64,000 nt of DNA, taken from the NCBI GenBank assembly GCA_943371425.1, contig CALRUR010000004.1:167277-231276 (forward strand), in the 5' to 3' direction. The stretch is from CAJBVG01 sp943371425 (GTDB taxonomy: Bacteria; Bacteroidota; Bacteroidia; Sphingobacteriales; Sphingobacteriaceae). This document shows, piece by piece, positions 29,101 through 37,219 of this stretch. A model generated the notes under the pieces. It had not been told where the DNA came from, did not search any database, and saw only the letters and a list, made by a program, of their open reading frames with translations. The translations under genes were made by a program, and so were the position numbers. The stretch's first letter is position 1. The number at the start of each line of letters is the position of its first letter.

Positions 29101-32100
29101 TATTTATAACGAAGGTTCTGCGGGTGGCGATTTGTATTTTAACTTAGGAAGTATTTCCGAAGATATTTTAAAAGACGGTAAAGAATCGATAGAAAACGCA
29201 TTGCCAAAAGATGGTGACGCTGCAAGATACGACAGTACAATTTGGGGGCGTGTAGGAACAGTTCCTCCGTTGAACCAAGCGTTTGATAACGATAATAATG
29301 CACGCCAGTTTCAGGATGTTGGTTTAGATGGATTAAATGACAACGAAGAAAAAGTATTTTTTAAGAATGCCTATTTAGATTTATTAGAGCAAACCTTTGG
29401 AGCTAGTTCACAAGCCTATCAATTAGCACTTGCCGATCCAGCCGGCGATAACTATGCATATTATAGAGGTAATGAATATGATAATGCACAAGCATCGGTA
29501 CGCGATCGTTATAAAAAATACAACGGACTAGAAGGCAACTCTCCAACAGAACAACAATCAACAGAAAAAACAGGCATTAGTAATACAGCTGCAACTCCAA
29601 CACCAGATACAGAAGACATTAATAGAGATAATGCGCAGAGTGATCGCGACGAATATTTTCAATACAGAGTTAGGTTAAGTCCGGGCGATTTAGAAAACCC
29701 AGATCAAAATTCGTTTGTGACCGATAAAGTAGTTGCTCCTGTAAAATTAGCAAATGGTAGAACAGAAAATGTTACATGGTATCAATTCAGAATTCCATTA
29801 TCGAAATACGAAAAACGAGTTGGTGATATACAAGATTTTAGAGCGATACGATTTGTTCGTGCATTTTTAACCAATTTTAACGATACTGTAACCTTGCGAT
29901 TTGCACGTTTGCAATTAGTAAGAGGAGAGTGGAGAAGAATTGAACCTACAGTAGTTTCGGGCGAAGGCACAGAAGCAAAATCGGATGCGATTTTCGATTT
30001 ATCTACCATCAACATAGAAGAGAACGGAAGTAGAACTCCTATACCTTATGTGTTGCCACCTGGTATTATACAAGAAAGAAATTTACAAGATGTAAGAGGA
30101 ACTACACGCGTAAACGAACAAGCATTATTATTAAATGCTTGTAATTTTAAAAAGAATGATGAAGTAAAAGCTTATAAAATTTCGGGCTTCGATTTTAGAT
30201 CTTATAAAAAAGTGGAGATGTTTATACATGCTGAAGGGGAAGAAGTGGAGAATAATGAGATGACAGCTTTTATTCGTTTCGGTATAGATTATACAGATAA
30301 CTATTACGAGTACGAAATTCCTTTAACCATTACTCCTGCGAATGAGAGAACACCAGAAGGAATTTGGCCGGAGGCAAATAAATTATCGTTACCACTTTCT
30401 GTTTTACAATTAGCAAAACAGCGGCGAAATAATTCTCGCGAGCCAGTATCGGTGGAGTACCCTGTACAAGATGGTAAAAATACGGTTTGGATAAAAGGTA
30501 ACCCCGACCTAGGGAACGTGCGTTCTATTGTGGTGGGTATTAGAAATAGAAGTGGAACACCAAACGACCCTAAGTGTGTACAAGTTTGGTTTAACGAATT
30601 ATTATTAACCGAGTTTGATGAGCAAGGTGGTTGGGCTGCAACGGGTAGAGTGAGTGCGCAATTAGCCGACTTAGGTAATGTTACCATTTCTGGTAGCAAG
30701 AGTACCTTTGGTTTTGGTTCTATTGATAAAAAAGTAAGTGAACGAAATAGAACAGACGATAAGCAGTATGATGTAACATCTAATGTTGAACTAGGGAAAT
30801 TTTTCCCAGAGAAAGCAGGCATTCGCGTGCCAATGTATGTATCGTATTCGCAAGCAATAAGCACTCCGCAGTTTGCACCTAATAATCCAGACATTTTATT
30901 ATCAAATGTATTGTCGGAATTAAATGCTGCAGAACGAGATTCAATAAAAAGAATTACAGAAGATTTTACCAGAAGAAAAAGTATCAGTTTTACCAATGTG
31001 AAAAAAGACCGAGTGGATACTAAAAAACCGGTTAGAATATACGACGTAGAAAATTTTAGTGTTACCTATTCTTATGCCGACCAATACCGTAGGAATTACA
31101 ATACCGAGTATAATATTTTAAAAAATCACAGAGGTGCCTTATCATATAACTATAACAATGCACCTAAAGAAGTACGGCCTTTCGACAAAGCAATAAAAAA
31201 TCAGAATTTAAAAATTATTAAAGATTTTAATTTTAATTATAAACCAAGTGCACTCGATTTTAGAATAGATGTTGATAGGGTTTATGGTGAAACCAAAGTT
31301 CGAAATATTAATACAGGTACCTTACCAATTGATGAAACATTCAATAAAAATTTCAGAATAACGAGAACGTATGGTATGCGTTATGATATTACACGTGCTT
31401 TGAAGTTTGATTTTACGGCCAATAATTTAGGAGTAGTAGATGAGCCGTTTGGGAAAATAGATACAAAAGAAGAAAAGGATTCTTTATTGACCAATATTAA
31501 AACCTTAGGAAGAACAACAGATTACAATCAGAATTCTAATTTAACCTACCAGGTGCCAATTAATAAATTGCCTTACATGGATTGGACACAAATGACGGCA
31601 ACTTATACTGCGAGGTATGATTGGCGAGCGGCGGCATTAGCAACACCAAAATTTGAAAATACAATTTCTAACAACCAATCTATACAGCTTAACCCAACGT
31701 TTAACATGACGCAGTTGTATGGCAAATCGAAATATTTAAAAGCATTAATTACTCCTACCAGATCGAGGTCGCCGAGAGATAATGGCAACCCACTAGAAAA
31801 ACTCAAAGTAAATAAAACAGCAGCGCAAGAAAGAGAAGATAGCTTAGCGAAAGCAATGAGTAAAAACGATTTCAAAAAAGTATTGGCGCGTACCTTAATA
31901 ATGTTACGCACAGTGAATTTTAGCTACCGTGAAACTAACGGGCAACAATTGCCGGGTTATATTCCAGGTACTGATTTGTTGGGGATGGATTTCGGAAAAT
32001 TAAATGCACCGGGTGTTGGTTTTGTATTCGGTAGTCAGGAAGATATTAGATTTAAAGCAGCAGATAATGGATGGATTACTACCTACGATTCTGTTTCGAA

Positions 32101-33232
32101 CAGGTACTTACGTTCTAATAGAGTAGAGTTTAATTTAAGAGCGAACATAGAGCCGATGAAAGATATGCGATTGGATATAAATATGCAACGCAGTATGACC
32201 AGAAATTACCAAGAGTTTTTTAGGTATGATAACGACCCGGCGAGCGGAACCTACCAACGATTTAGATCTTTTGCAGAAACTGAAACGGGTAATTTTAGCA
32301 TGACGATTGTAACTATAGGATCTGCATTTGAAGGCATAAGTGATGATGGTACTTCTGCTTTTTTTGAGAAGTTTCAAGAAAACAGGTTTGCCATTTCGCA
32401 ACGATTAGCCAACGAAAAAGGAATTACAACTTTTGATACTGCAGGTTTTTATGATGGTTATGGCAAGTACTCTCAACAAGTATTAATACCTGCGTTCTTA
32501 GCTACTTATTCTGGCCGATCTACTAATATTGTAAGCTTAAATCCATTCCCTAAAATACCATTACCAAACTGGCGTTTAAATTATACGGGTTTTATGAAGT
32601 TCGAAATTATAAACGAATATTTTACGAGCTTCACCGTAAACCATGCGTACACCTCAACCTATAACGTAAACAGTTTTAATAGGCCAACAACCATTGCAAC
32701 AAAGTATGCCGCTAATGGAAACTTTGTACCAGAGTATGAAATACAACAAGTAACCATTTCGGAAACTTTTGCTCCTTTAATTGGGTTCGACATGACCATG
32801 AAAAACAAATTGAACATTGTGTTGGAATACAAGCAAAGCAGAAATTTAGGTTTGAGTTTTGCAAATACACGTGTTGAGCAATTAAATACATATGAGTACA
32901 ACGTTGGTTTGGGTTATACTACTAATAATTTACAGTTACCTTTTAGTTTCGGTAACGGACAAAAGGTATTGAAAAACGATTTAAATGTTCGTACCGATTT
33001 CAATATCAGAATTAATAGAGGCGCTATACATAGAATGGATCAAGGATTTTCAGATATTATTAATGGATCAAGGGTTATAAGTATTAAGCCATCTGTAGAG
33101 TATGTATTAAACCAACGCTTCCAAGTACGTTTATTTTATGATAGGTTGGTTACCAAGCCTTATATTTCCACTACCTTCCCAACGGCTATTACCAGTTTAG
33201 GCTTTAGTTTAAGAATTAATATTGGTGCGTAA
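26117..33232 (+). CDS. sprA: T9SS translocon protein SprA
   Basis: The 2371-residue protein is of the expected giant size for SprA (gliding motility SprA / SOV), the outer-membrane barrel through which T9SS cargo passes. The start is GTG at 26117, giving a basic N-terminus and one hydrophobic signal (FRLFITVISLFAAASIVW). Recognisable stretches include the plug/N-terminal repeats (IDIRPQGTAELIFAGRFNKN-type, ISYIDDFEGSRSSIDLKSS, EFWMMDPF) and a long series of amphipathic barrel strands to the C-terminal RLFYDRLVTKPYIS with aromatic-rich ends. It is placed between ruvA and gcvH, a familiar context. Its presence means the sorting-domain proteins in this window have an export route. Confidence 0.96.
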   Translation: MKTSTTGRKSIFRLFITVISLFAAASIVWSAESTISEFELPIISAIDTVTKFQGTATDNGPKKKIDLQDPPNVERKVEYDPETKMYVITESVGGKFYKSPVYMTFEEYQLYESKKSKFDYWKQRSAETQLISPNGMVPKLYVNNQVFDRIFGGSKVDIRPQGTAELIFAGRFNKNDNPLLNERQRKTRQFDFDQKIQLNVTGNIGDKLKTSVNYNTEATFDFENQMKLEYTGYEDEIIKKIELGNVSLPLNSSLISGSQSLFGVKTQLQFGKLMVTSVFSQQKSEKKQIKITNGSQKTEFKFLADNYEGNKHFFLAQYFRDQYDRSLDEPPIIKSNILISRVEVWVTSRNRVGDENTRDILALIDLGENSRTYTTDPNLIKNASPYPNSVKTDQVDASNNLLDIIPASARNVGDNSLSSYFAATGGPDNYARIRARKLLDREYTFHPQLGYISLNAALNADEVLAVAYRYTLNGVEYTVGEFSNERQETNPPTVLFTKLLKNVSLKTSLPTWDLMMKNIYSLNAFQVNSEEFKLDVMYLDEKTANNVNYISDGPANVKNLPLIRVLGLDKLDVKQTLTPDGVFDFVPNITVNPANGRIIFTKIEPFGSYLYGLLAADGDTVVAHNIAFTELYDSTKFKAQQLPRKNKFTIQGSFQSTSNSEFSLNAINIPQGSVVVKSGTQVLVEGQDYTVDYNIGRVKITNAALLSNGAPLTVDLESSTLFGVQSRTFIGTRFDYKVNDELNLGGTFLRLSERPLTQKVNIGDEPIANNMYGVDLNYRSDSRFLTTLVDRIPLIQTKANSNITVSAEYARLDPGHSRLLNTETNKSGISYIDDFEGSRSSIDLKSSTSWYLSSTPAMFPEGNLYNDLTYGFNRARLAFYQIDNLFYSRTDNRTPVHIRNDRVQLSNHYVREVTEQEVFPNKQIPTGQPNILSTLDLTYFPRERGPYNFSVSRLNADGTFKDPNNSWGGIMRRLETNDFEALNVEFIEFWMMDPFIYNEGSAGGDLYFNLGSISEDILKDGKESIENALPKDGDAARYDSTIWGRVGTVPPLNQAFDNDNNARQFQDVGLDGLNDNEEKVFFKNAYLDLLEQTFGASSQAYQLALADPAGDNYAYYRGNEYDNAQASVRDRYKKYNGLEGNSPTEQQSTEKTGISNTAATPTPDTEDINRDNAQSDRDEYFQYRVRLSPGDLENPDQNSFVTDKVVAPVKLANGRTENVTWYQFRIPLSKYEKRVGDIQDFRAIRFVRAFLTNFNDTVTLRFARLQLVRGEWRRIEPTVVSGEGTEAKSDAIFDLSTINIEENGSRTPIPYVLPPGIIQERNLQDVRGTTRVNEQALLLNACNFKKNDEVKAYKISGFDFRSYKKVEMFIHAEGEEVENNEMTAFIRFGIDYTDNYYEYEIPLTITPANERTPEGIWPEANKLSLPLSVLQLAKQRRNNSREPVSVEYPVQDGKNTVWIKGNPDLGNVRSIVVGIRNRSGTPNDPKCVQVWFNELLLTEFDEQGGWAATGRVSAQLADLGNVTISGSKSTFGFGSIDKKVSERNRTDDKQYDVTSNVELGKFFPEKAGIRVPMYVSYSQAISTPQFAPNNPDILLSNVLSELNAAERDSIKRITEDFTRRKSISFTNVKKDRVDTKKPVRIYDVENFSVTYSYADQYRRNYNTEYNILKNHRGALSYNYNNAPKEVRPFDKAIKNQNLKIIKDFNFNYKPSALDFRIDVDRVYGETKVRNINTGTLPIDETFNKNFRITRTYGMRYDITRALKFDFTANNLGVVDEPFGKIDTKEEKDSLLTNIKTLGRTTDYNQNSNLTYQVPINKLPYMDWTQMTATYTARYDWRAAALATPKFENTISNNQSIQLNPTFNMTQLYGKSKYLKALITPTRSRSPRDNGNPLEKLKVNKTAAQEREDSLAKAMSKNDFKKVLARTLIMLRTVNFSYRETNGQQLPGYIPGTDLLGMDFGKLNAPGVGFVFGSQEDIRFKAADNGWITTYDSVSNRYLRSNRVEFNLRANIEPMKDMRLDINMQRSMTRNYQEFFRYDNDPASGTYQRFRSFAETETGNFSMTIVTIGSAFEGISDDGTSAFFEKFQENRFAISQRLANEKGITTFDTAGFYDGYGKYSQQVLIPAFLATYSGRSTNIVSLNPFPKIPLPNWRLNYTGFMKFEIINEYFTSFTVNHAYTSTYNVNSFNRPTTIATKYAANGNFVPEYEIQQVTISETFAPLIGFDMTMKNKLNIVLEYKQSRNLGLSFANTRVEQLNTYEYNVGLGYTTNNLQLPFSFGNGQKVLKNDLNVRTDFNIRINRGAIHRMDQGFSDIINGSRVISIKPSVEYVLNQRFQVRLFYDRLVTKPYISTTFPTAITSLGFSLRINIGA

Positions 33233-33249
33233 TTATTCCAAGAAAAATT

Positions 33250-33257
33250 TAACTTTG
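33250..33257 (+). promoter_or_regulatory. Putative -7 box for gcvH
   Basis: TAACTTTG exactly matches TAnnTTTG and lies 19 bases before the gcvH ATG. TTGG at 33222-33225 could be the -33 box. It suggests gcvH can be transcribed apart from sprA. Confidence 0.45.
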
Positions 33258-33276
33258 GGAAATCAAATTTTATACA

Positions 33277-33657
33277 ATGAATTTTCCATCAGAACTAAAG
33301 TACACTAAAGACCACGAGTGGGTTCGTTTAGAAGGCAATGTTGCATTTATCGGCATTACTGATTTTGCACAAAGAGAACTAGGTGATATTGTTTACGTAG
33401 ACATTAACACTATAGGCAAAGATGTTGCGCAAGAAGAAGTTTTTGGCACTGTTGAAGCGGTAAAAACAGTTTCAGATTTATACATGCCAGTAGCGGGTGA
33501 AGTTATTGAAATGAATACCATGTTAGATGCTAACCCAGAGCTAGTAAACTCAGACCCTTATGGTGATGGTTGGATGGTAAAAGTAAATGTTAGCAATGCT
33601 GCTGATGTTGCGGGTTTACTATCTGCAGACGATTACCAAGCCCTAGTTGGTGCTTAA
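33277..33657 (+). CDS. gcvH: Glycine cleavage system H protein
   Basis: The 126-residue lipoyl carrier shuttles the aminomethyl group between the P and T proteins of the glycine cleavage system. The lipoylation site is Lys63 in GTVEAVKTVSDLYMPVAG; YTKDHEWV near the N-terminus and NSDPYGDGWMVKV near the C-terminus are conserved. The P, T and L genes are not in the window. The following VanZ-like gene starts inside its last 11 bases. Confidence 0.97.
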   Translation: MNFPSELKYTKDHEWVRLEGNVAFIGITDFAQRELGDIVYVDINTIGKDVAQEEVFGTVEAVKTVSDLYMPVAGEVIEMNTMLDANPELVNSDPYGDGWMVKVNVSNAADVAGLLSADDYQALVGA

Positions 33658-34045
33658 TTCCTTTTGGAAATATAACATATTTTGGTTGCTATGGCTTTGC
33701 TTAATAACCTATTTAAGCAATGCCAAAGGCGACGGCATTCCAGACTTCCCTCTTTTAGCATTTAAAGGAGCTGACAAGCTTGTACACTCCATTTTTTATT
33801 TAAACTTGATGGTGGCAATGAGCTGGGGTTTCTTTAAACAAAAAAAATACGAAGCACTCGCTTCAAACAAATTCCTCTATTCTTTCTTATTCTGTATTAC
33901 ATGGGGTGGCCTAATGGAGCTTAGCCAGCTGTTTATTTTTACCTATAGATCGGCAGAATGGGCAGATGTTTTAGCTAATTCTATTGGAGCAAGTTTAGGA
34001 TTGATAATTAGTACATTTTTATGGAAAACGAATAAAAATGCATAA
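33647..34045 (+). CDS. VanZ-like membrane protein
   Basis: The 132-residue protein has about four transmembrane helices and the VanZ-family pattern: DKLVHSIFYLNLMVAM near the second helix, WGGLMELSQLFIF (the conserved Glu-Leu-x-Gln region) and AEWADVLANSIGASLGLI. It starts with TTG at 33647 or GTG at 33650, overlapping gcvH. The gcvH-VanZ pair after sprA is common in Bacteroidota. The biochemical role of these small VanZ-like proteins is unknown; glycopeptide resistance should not be inferred. Confidence 0.82.
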   Translation: MVLNSFWKYNIFWLLWLCLITYLSNAKGDGIPDFPLLAFKGADKLVHSIFYLNLMVAMSWGFFKQKKYEALASNKFLYSFLFCITWGGLMELSQLFIFTYRSAEWADVLANSIGASLGLIISTFLWKTNKNA

Positions 34046-34068
34046 TTTTAGCTATTAAAGTATTTATA

Positions 34069-34209
34069 ATGAAAACGAAACAAATATTACTTGGCATTAT
34101 TGTAGGCTTATTTATTAGCATCGGCTTTTCTGCTTGCAAGGCTAAATGTGATTGCCCACGTTTTTCAAAAACAAATACCCAAACCCACACCCAAAAAGCA
34201 CTTATTTAG
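34069..34209 (+). CDS. Small lipoprotein, 46 residues
   Basis: An ATG at 34069 opens a 46-codon frame: a basic start, a hydrophobic helix (ILLGIIVGLFISIGF), lipobox FSAC with Cys23, and a short Cys- and Thr-rich tail (KAKCDCPRFSKT). It begins 23 bases after the VanZ-like gene. The clear lipobox argues that it is a real gene. The function is unknown; small CxCP lipoproteins of this kind occur in Bacteroidota. Confidence 0.7.
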   Translation: MKTKQILLGIIVGLFISIGFSACKAKCDCPRFSKTNTQTHTQKALI

Positions 34210-34342
34210 GTATAACAAATCGCTATTGTTATTTGGATTTAATTTAAATAAGCCCTAAATTGCAACGTTTTAAAAGGCGAAACCATTATTGGCTTCAGTC
34301 TAAAAACGATTTACATAATTTCTATTACGTAAAACCATTAAA

Positions 34343-34567
34343 ATGAAACTAAGGAACTTGGCAGAGTTACAACCTGGAATGAAGGCTATTATTGATTCGT
34401 TCACAGATGAGGAATTATCCATCCGATTGTTAGAAATGGGATGTTTGCCTGGTGAAGAAGTAGAAGTAGCGCATATCGCACCCTTGGGCGACCCAATTGC
34501 GATACATTTATATGGCCACAAATTAAGTTTACGCAAAAAAGAAGCAGAGAGTATTTTAGTGAAGTAA
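34343..34567 (+). CDS. feoA: FeoA family ferrous iron transport protein
   Basis: The 74-residue SH3-like protein shows the FeoA pattern: LAELQPGMKAIIDSF, LSIRLLEMGCLPGEEVEVAHIAP and GDPIAIHLYGHKLSLRKKEAE. FeoA assists FeoB, encoded 12 bases downstream, in ferrous iron uptake. No iron-box-like operator could be recognised in the upstream gap (34210-34342). Confidence 0.95.
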   Translation: MKLRNLAELQPGMKAIIDSFTDEELSIRLLEMGCLPGEEVEVAHIAPLGDPIAIHLYGHKLSLRKKEAESILVK

Positions 34568-34579
34568 GAAATTAATAAT

Positions 34580-36700
34580 TTGAAGCAGGAAATTAATATT
34601 GCCCTCATTGGTAATCCTAACACCGGAAAATCATCCTTATTTAATGCATTAACCGGCCTGAATCAAAAAGTTGGAAATTTCCCAGGCGTAACTGTTGATA
34701 AACTCATTGGCTTTTACAAAATTAATGCAGAGCAATCTGCTCGCATTATAGATTTACCTGGAACGTATAGTTTATATCCTCGTTCGCAAGACGAACAAAT
34801 AGCCCTTCAAGTTTTAGGTTCCCCATCAAACCCCGATTATCCGGAAGTAATTGTGGTAGTAGTTGATGCAACCAATCTCAAAAGAAACTTATTATTATTC
34901 TCACAAATTTTAGATTTAGGTTTGCCTTGTGTGTTGGCAGTAAATATGATCGACCAAGCACGCGATCAGAAATTAAATATTGATATAGAAGGTTTATCGC
35001 AAGCCATTGGAATACCAGTTATTGCAATTAGTGCACGTAATAATGAAGGTATTGATGATTTAAAAAAAGCCATAAAAAAACAAATAGACGAAAAGATAAT
35101 AGTTGAGTCGGGAACCGATATAAAACAATATGCACCAGAGTTAATAGATGAAATAAAAGAAGAATTCGAATTAACGAATGATTATGTTGCATTTGAATTA
35201 GCACATCATTACCATGAGCTTGCACATCTAACAGAAGAAAAAAAACAAAAACTAAAATCGCTTGGCGAGAAATATAATTTCAACCCACAGAAAGCACAAG
35301 CGCAAGAAACCATTGCACGTTTCAACCACATAAACGAATTGTTGTTTGATAATGTATTCAAACCATTCGACCCTGTTAAAGAAAGTAATAGTAATAAAAT
35401 TGATAAGTGGTTAACACATAGAGTTGGAGGATTAATATTTTTCTTCTTGATTTTATTTGTTGTTTTTCAATCCATTTTCACATGGTCGAGTTACCCAATG
35501 GATTTAATTGAAGCGGGATTTATTGGCTTAGAAAATAGTTTGTCGAACATTATTCCCGACGGGATTTTAAAGGAATTATTAATTGGGGGGATATTACCAG
35601 GATTAAGTGGTGTATTAGTTTTCATACCTCAAATTGCTATTTTATTTTTATTTATTGCGATACTAGAAGATACAGGTTACATGGCACGAGTTACGTTTAT
35701 GATGGACCGTGTAATGAAAAAATTTGGATTAAATGGTAAATCGGTTGTGCCTTTAATGAGTGGTATTGCTTGTGCAGTGCCAGCAATAATGTCGGCACGA
35801 ACTATTGAAAATTGGAAAGATAGGTTAATAACAATTATGGTAACTCCTTTAATGAGTTGCTCTGCGCGCTTACCAGTTTATACCTTGTTAATTTCGATTG
35901 TAGTACCATCAGAAAAAATATTGGGCTTTTTAAATTTACAAGGCTTAGTGTTAATGGCTATGTATTTATTGGGCTTTGTGGCAGCTATATTTTCTGCATA
36001 CGTAATGAAGCTGATTATAAAAACCAAGGAGCGCAGTTATTTTATTATGGAATTACCAGTGTACCGTATGCCACGCTGGTCTAACATCGGCATTACTATT
36101 TTTAATAAAGTAAAAACATTTGTTACTGAAGCAGGTAAAATTATTTTAGCAGTTTCCATCGTGTTATGGTTTTTAGCAAGTTATGCACCTGGAAATTCTT
36201 TTGATCAAATAAATCAGAAATACGAAAAATTAAAAACTGAAAATACTATAGAGCTTGCTGAATTGGATAGAATGATGAGTTCCGAAAAATTGGAAGCCTC
36301 TTATGCAGGGCATTTAGGTAAAATGATTGAACCTGCTATACGTCCCTTAGGTTACGATTGGAAAATAGGAATAGCATTAATAACCTCTTTTGCTGCAAGA
36401 GAAGTTTTTGTTGGAACCATTGCTACTATATACAGTGTAGAAGCGGAAGACGGAGAACTGGATACCGTAAGAGAAAAATTAATGTCGGCTAAAAATGCAA
36501 ATACTGGTGAGCCCACTTTTACCTTGGCAGTAAGTTTATCTCTCATGATATTTTACGCATTTGCGATGCAATGCATGAGCACCATAGCCATCGTATACCG
36601 AGAAACCAAATCGTTGAAATGGCCAACTATACAGTTTGTGTTTATGACGGTGTTGGCGTATGTGAGTGCGTGGGTAACTTATGTAGTCTTTAGTAACTAG
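34580..36700 (+). CDS. feoB: Ferrous iron transport GTPase FeoB
   Basis: The 706-residue inner-membrane protein imports Fe(II). It starts with TTG at 34580. The N-terminal G domain has GNPNTGKSS (residues 11-19), the switch region around NFPGVTVDK, DLPGTYSLYP (G3) and NMID (G4). A helical GDI-like domain follows. From about residue 275 there are two Gate-type membrane domains (GGILPGLSGVLVFIPQIAIL, MSGIACAVPAIMSARTI, PLMSCSARLPVYTLL, SFAAREVFVGT). No FeoC gene follows. The stop lies inside the first heptamer of the repeat flanking the next gene. Confidence 0.97.
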   Translation: MKQEINIALIGNPNTGKSSLFNALTGLNQKVGNFPGVTVDKLIGFYKINAEQSARIIDLPGTYSLYPRSQDEQIALQVLGSPSNPDYPEVIVVVVDATNLKRNLLLFSQILDLGLPCVLAVNMIDQARDQKLNIDIEGLSQAIGIPVIAISARNNEGIDDLKKAIKKQIDEKIIVESGTDIKQYAPELIDEIKEEFELTNDYVAFELAHHYHELAHLTEEKKQKLKSLGEKYNFNPQKAQAQETIARFNHINELLFDNVFKPFDPVKESNSNKIDKWLTHRVGGLIFFFLILFVVFQSIFTWSSYPMDLIEAGFIGLENSLSNIIPDGILKELLIGGILPGLSGVLVFIPQIAILFLFIAILEDTGYMARVTFMMDRVMKKFGLNGKSVVPLMSGIACAVPAIMSARTIENWKDRLITIMVTPLMSCSARLPVYTLLISIVVPSEKILGFLNLQGLVLMAMYLLGFVAAIFSAYVMKLIIKTKERSYFIMELPVYRMPRWSNIGITIFNKVKTFVTEAGKIILAVSIVLWFLASYAPGNSFDQINQKYEKLKTENTIELAELDRMMSSEKLEASYAGHLGKMIEPAIRPLGYDWKIGIALITSFAAREVFVGTIATIYSVEAEDGELDTVREKLMSAKNANTGEPTFTLAVSLSLMIFYAFAMQCMSTIAIVYRETKSLKWPTIQFVFMTVLAYVSAWVTYVVFSN

Positions 36701-36735
36701 TATTGAGTATAGAGTATTGAGTAGCGGGTAGGTGC
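36694..36735 (+). repeat. Left heptamer array of the cassette
   Basis: The units are TAACTAG, TATTGAG, TATAGAG, TATTGAG, TAGCGGG and TAGGTGC. The first includes the feoB stop codon. The reverse complement of the right array contains almost the same units in slightly different order. Confidence 0.85.
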
Positions 36736-36779
36736 ATCGATTAATCCTTTTCTGAAAATAAGATTTAAATTATTATCTG

Positions 36780-36809
36780 TTGACGATTTTTTTTAATAAT
36801 GTAACTTTG
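36780..36809 (+). promoter_or_regulatory. Promoter of the four-helix-bundle gene
   Basis: TTGA at 36780-36783 and TAACTTTG at 36802-36809, 18 bases apart, match the -33/-7 pattern of Bacteroidota well. The -7 box ends only three bases before the ATG at 36813, so a transcript from it would be leaderless or nearly so. Confidence 0.5.
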
Positions 36810-36812
36810 TGT

Positions 36813-37163
36813 ATGCATTATTTTAATAAGTTGGAGGTTTGGCAGAGGGCAAGGAAACTATGCAAATCCGTTTATAAAATCACAGAGAATTATCCTTCGT
36901 CTGAGAGATTTGGACTAACAAGTCAAATACAAAGAGCCTCAGTTTCTATAGCTTCTAATATTGCTGAAGGGGCAGGCAGATCATCTAAAAAAGAATTTTT
37001 ACATTTTTTAAGTATTTCAAATGGTTCAGCTTATGAACTAGAAACTCAAGTATATATTTCAAAAGATTTAGAATATATTAGTGAAGAAAAAGAAAAAGAA
37101 CTGGTTGAGGAGCTTCATATTATTCAAAAAATGTTATACAAACTTATGCAATCTTATTCATAA
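36813..37163 (+). CDS. Four helix bundle protein (23S rRNA intervening-sequence family)
   Basis: The ATG at 36813 gives 116 residues with the family N-terminus MHYFNKLEVWQRARKL; an ATG at 36780 would lie upstream of the likely promoter. Further hallmarks are PSSERFGLTSQIQRASVSI, SNIAEGAGRSSKKEFLHFL and ELETQVYISKDL. The fold is a four-helix bundle that forms a pentameric ring in solved relatives; the biochemical role is unknown. The inverted heptamer arrays on both sides suggest that it arrived as a small cassette. Confidence 0.92.
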   Translation: MHYFNKLEVWQRARKLCKSVYKITENYPSSERFGLTSQIQRASVSIASNIAEGAGRSSKKEFLHFLSISNGSAYELETQVYISKDLEYISEEKEKELVEELHIIQKMLYKLMQSYS

Positions 37164-37173
37164 TTAAATAAAC

Positions 37174-37214
37174 GCACCACTCTATACTCAATACTCGCTA
37201 CTCAATACTAATTA
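37174..37214 (-). repeat. Right heptamer array of the cassette
   Basis: After GCACCA the units are CTCTATA, CTCAATA, CTCGCTA, CTCAATA and CTAATTA. The reverse complement matches the left array, including the TGGTGC/AGGTGC end, with the TAGCGAG unit moved two places. It reaches to within six bases of the next start codon. Confidence 0.85.
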
Positions 37215-37219
37215 CTAAA

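Larger units (their letters stand above)
36694..37214 (+). mobile_element. Putative repeat-bounded cassette carrying a four-helix-bundle gene
   Basis: Heptamer arrays in opposite orientation (36694-36735 and 37174-37214) bracket one gene and its own promoter. The unit sits exactly between the feoB stop and the ATG of the SprT-like gene. Proteins of this family are encoded by the intervening sequences of some bacterial 23S rRNA genes, which are also bounded by complementary ends. Mobility is an inference; there is no transposase. Confidence 0.45.

Noticed and set aside
30304..30996. A 230-codon antisense frame within sprA.
   Set aside because: The composition follows from the sprA codons on the other strand and there is no domain or promoter of its own.
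33647..34045. VanZ-like gene as a teicoplanin-resistance gene.
   Set aside because: Small VanZ-like proteins after gcvH are widespread in Bacteroidota, and no other van genes are present.
34260..34346. A 28-codon TTG-initiated frame whose TGA overlaps the feoA ATG (ATGA).
   Set aside because: The overlap looks like coupling, but the peptide is short, basic and without family features, and the start is only TTG; too little to call a gene.
36694..37214. Insertion sequence around the four-helix-bundle gene.
   Set aside because: There is no transposase and no clear target-site duplication, so only a putative cassette is claimed.
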